Assembly: GCA_030378125.1 (NCBI GenBank)
Contig: JAUCGN010000021.1
Location: 1 to 15,335, forward strand
Direction: 5' to 3'
Length of the DNA: 15,335 nt
DNA from: Thiotrichales bacterium HSG1
GTDB lineage: Bacteria > Pseudomonadota > Gammaproteobacteria > Beggiatoales > Beggiatoaceae
Shown here one piece after another: positions 13,489 through 15,335 of the stretch. The notes under the pieces are model-generated. The model saw only the letters and a program-made list of their open reading frames with translations, ran no database searches and was not told where the DNA came from. The first letter of the stretch is position 1. Every line of letters begins with the position of its first letter. Both the position numbers and the translations under genes were made by a program.

Positions 13489-14640
13489 ATGCACACTTCT
13501 TTACTTATTCGTTTACAAGTAAATGATATGGTTAGTTGGGCTACTCTTGATCGTAAAGGACAAATTACGAACAGTGCGACTAACGTTCCATTAAATAAAG
13601 TTCCAACTGAAAATTTCCAGCCAATAGTTCTAATTCCCACTACTGATGTTATTTTAACTCAAGTAAATATTCCTAGCAAAAAACGCCAAAAAATTATTCA
13701 GGCAGTACCTTATGCTCTTGAAGAACTGTTGATTGATGAAGTAGAAAATCTACATTTTGCAATTGGTCAACCAGTATCAAATGATATTCCAGTTGCAGTT
13801 ATTGCTAAAACATGTTTGGAAAACTATTTACAAAGGTTACATGTAGCTGGATTTAAACCGACAATTTTAATACCAGATATATTGGCAGTACCTCGTTTTG
13901 AGGAAAGTTGGACGGTGATGTATTTAAATGACATCGTGTTAGTATGTACCGGTTTAAATACTGGTTTTGCGATTGAAGTAGATAATTTAATCGTTACTTT
14001 ACAAATAGCTATAGCTGAAAATCCGCCAACACAAATAACAGTTATTAACCATGATACAACTGATTTTGAAATTTTGAAAATTCCATTGCAAACTGCTGAA
14101 AGTAATATATTTGATGGAGTAAATACTAATTTTAATCTATTGCAAGGTAAATATCTTCCCCAAAGTAATGGATGGTTACGTCCTTGGTTGATAACAATAA
14201 TTTTATGTTTAATTTTGGGTGGATTCTACATTGTAGAACAAGTTATAGAATATCAACATTTGAATCAACAACGATTGTTATTAAACCAACAGATAGAAAA
14301 AATTTATCAAGAAACTTTTCCAGAAGCTCGCAAAATTGTTAATCCACGAGTGCAAATGGAACAAAAGTTGACCGCATTAAATAATCAACAGGGTAATAAT
14401 GAAGTTTTTTTATTTAACTTGAATAAAATGGCATCAGTACTTAAATCTTTTTCAAATCTATCTGTACAACGGATTAATTTTCAACGTCAAAAATTTGATT
14501 TATATTTAACAATCGCAAATTTTCAAACCCTAGAAAAGCTACAAGCTAATTTAAATAAACTAGATATGAATGTAACAGTTAAATCAGCTTCCAGCCAAAA
14601 TCAAAAAATTATTTGCCGTTTACAAATATTAGTTAGATGA
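13489..14640 (+). CDS. gspL: Type II secretion system protein L
   Basis: GspL anchors the secretion ATPase GspE to the inner membrane. The 383-residue protein has a cytoplasmic actin-like domain (about 1-225) with the family motif VPYALEELLIDEVENLHFAI (73-92), preceded by LTQVNIPSKKRQKIIQ. One membrane helix follows (about 233-250, WLITIILCLILGGFYIV), then a coiled coil and a periplasmic ferredoxin-like domain (about 305-383). This order matches GspL, and the length is normal. Its usual partner gspM does not follow. Instead the gene is directly abutted by a decayed transposase, whose most distal reading frame runs into the gspL stop region on the other strand. A 135-bp gap separates it from tonB; no clear promoter was seen there. 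Confidence 0.9.
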   Translation: MHTSLLIRLQVNDMVSWATLDRKGQITNSATNVPLNKVPTENFQPIVLIPTTDVILTQVNIPSKKRQKIIQAVPYALEELLIDEVENLHFAIGQPVSNDIPVAVIAKTCLENYLQRLHVAGFKPTILIPDILAVPRFEESWTVMYLNDIVLVCTGLNTGFAIEVDNLIVTLQIAIAENPPTQITVINHDTTDFEILKIPLQTAESNIFDGVNTNFNLLQGKYLPQSNGWLRPWLITIILCLILGGFYIVEQVIEYQHLNQQRLLLNQQIEKIYQETFPEARKIVNPRVQMEQKLTALNNQQGNNEVFLFNLNKMASVLKSFSNLSVQRINFQRQKFDLYLTIANFQTLEKLQANLNKLDMNVTVKSASSQNQKIICRLQILVR

Positions 14641-15238
14641 TGTATAAGGCGGTGTGCTTGAAGTGTTGAATTGTAAACCTTTGTTCTTTAGTCGTACTTT
14701 TACACCAGGAGGCAATATTTTAGGGGGACGACCACGTGAACCAGTTCGTAATACTTCGGCACACATTTCAAATAATGCGTTTCCATAACGTCTGTGAACA
14801 TCTGGCCATCCTTCTTACCGCAACGTTGCTCAACTATGAATCGACTTGCACGCTCCATAATATATCCATCCTTCTGAATCAGATGCTTCACATCGTTTCC
14901 CAACTATGGTATATAGATCATCGCCTTCAAAGGTCAAGTTTATGAACTCATAGCATACCGCATACAACATCAAGGGTTCCTTCTGCTCGGCAAATTTGCT
15001 CTCCCAATCAGAGACTGTATTTTTATGCATGCCAAAGATTCGTGCTGTCGCTCTCAGACCCATACCTTCACTTCGTACACGAAACACACTTGCGACTTTG
15101 CTTAATGGAGTTTTAACATGTTCCATTAGTCTCTGAAAAATTATGGTTACACTCTTGGCATTGATTCATTCGTCTACTACCATTATGTACTGTGTTGTAA
15201 TTGCTTATTATAGTAACATTCTTACAAAACCACATCAT
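14641..15238 (-). pseudogene. Decayed IS1-like transposase with frameshifts and an internal deletion
   Basis: On the minus strand the reading moves through several frames. From 15238 a short zinc-ribbon-like start ends NHNFSETNGT. From about 15126 a helix-turn-helix part follows (LSKVASVFRVRSEGMGLRAT, then ARIFGMHKNTVSDWESKFAEQKEP) with DDLYTIVGKRCEASDSEGW. Near 14860 the frame shifts to MERASRFIVEQRCGKKDGQM. Near 14780 it shifts again to NALFEMCAEVLRTGSRGRPP and VKVRLKNKG. This is the domain order I associate with IS1-like transposases of cyanobacteria and large sulfur bacteria. The stretch between GKKDGQMF and NALFEMC is too short, so part of the catalytic core is missing. At least three disruptions are visible, so the gene cannot be functional. 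No intact ends were found. Confidence 0.75.
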
Positions 15239-15263
15239 AAAAACAAATTATAGGTAAAAACAT

Positions 15264-15335
15264 ATGAGTTATAGTGTAGATTTCAGAAAACGTGCAATAG
15301 ATTTTGTTATTGAAGAAAAAAATAGTATGAGAAGT
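15264..15335 (+). CDS. Start of an IS630-type transposase (3' end outside window)
   Basis: Twenty-four codons from ATG read MSYSVDFRKRAIDFVIEEK and then NSMRS, open to the window edge. This is the usual beginning of the N-terminal helix-turn-helix of IS630-family transposases (M.YS.DFRKRV..FV). It is divergent from the decayed transposase, with 25 bp between them, so a second element seems to have landed beside the first. Identification rests on a short stretch. Confidence 0.6.
   Translation, partial: MSYSVDFRKRAIDFVIEEKNSMRS

Noticed and set aside
14736..14945. 69-codon plus-strand frame in the transposase remnant
   Set aside because: Antisense to a recognisable decayed transposase and without its own similarity.

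Overview
The window is AT-rich, gene-dense bacterial chromosome. carA, a ccmD-ccmE pair, a PilH-like receiver, rseC, mnmA, exbB-exbD-tonB and type II secretion genes gspC/gspL together point to a gammaproteobacterium. Several insertion-sequence families and scattered palindromic repeats, plus a DUF4062-sulfatase-modifying-factor-like (FGE) fusion, fit a large filamentous sulfur bacterium of the Beggiatoa/Thiomargarita kind. That genus-level guess is inference only.

Layout: (1) 2-2106 holds the C-terminal part of a TolC-like outer membrane factor, overlapped by a HlyD/MacA-like periplasmic adaptor. (2) 2171-3892 is carA-ccmD-ccmE, with every junction overlapping. (3) 3982-4347, minus strand, is a single-domain response regulator, followed by about 735 bases with no convincing gene. 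(4) 5083-6062 has a gspC-like gene and rseC; rseC converges on and overlaps the 3' end of mnmA. (5) 7259-8626, minus strand, is a DUF4062-FGE fusion with a palindromic repeat inside its coding sequence and a C-terminus that resembles a diversity-generating retroelement (DGR) variable region. (6) 8822-9743 is a complete IS5-type insertion sequence with terminal inverted repeats. (7) 9909-13353 is a run of five overlapping genes: an OLD-like ATPase with a C-terminal AbrB-like segment, a PIN-domain nuclease, exbB, exbD and a TonB with an extremely basic linker. (8) 13489-14640 is gspL. (9) 14641-15335 has a frameshifted, internally deleted transposase of IS1-like type and the first codons of an IS630-type transposase.

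How the genes work together: the housekeeping genes (CarA, CcmDE, MnmA, RseC) sit beside cell-envelope machinery (TolC/HlyD efflux, T2SS GspC and GspL, ExbBD-TonB). Between mnmA and exbB lies an accessory block in which two conflict-type loci face away from each other across an IS5 element: DUF4062-FGE on the minus strand and ATPase-AbrB plus PIN on the plus strand. The ATPase-AbrB/PIN pair looks like a VapBC-type toxin-antitoxin arrangement in which the antitoxin's DNA-binding domain is carried by an OLD-like ATPase. It is the best candidate here for an undescribed system. The second is the DUF4062-FGE protein as a possible remote DGR target. No reverse transcriptase, template repeat, CRISPR array, tRNA or rRNA was seen in the window.
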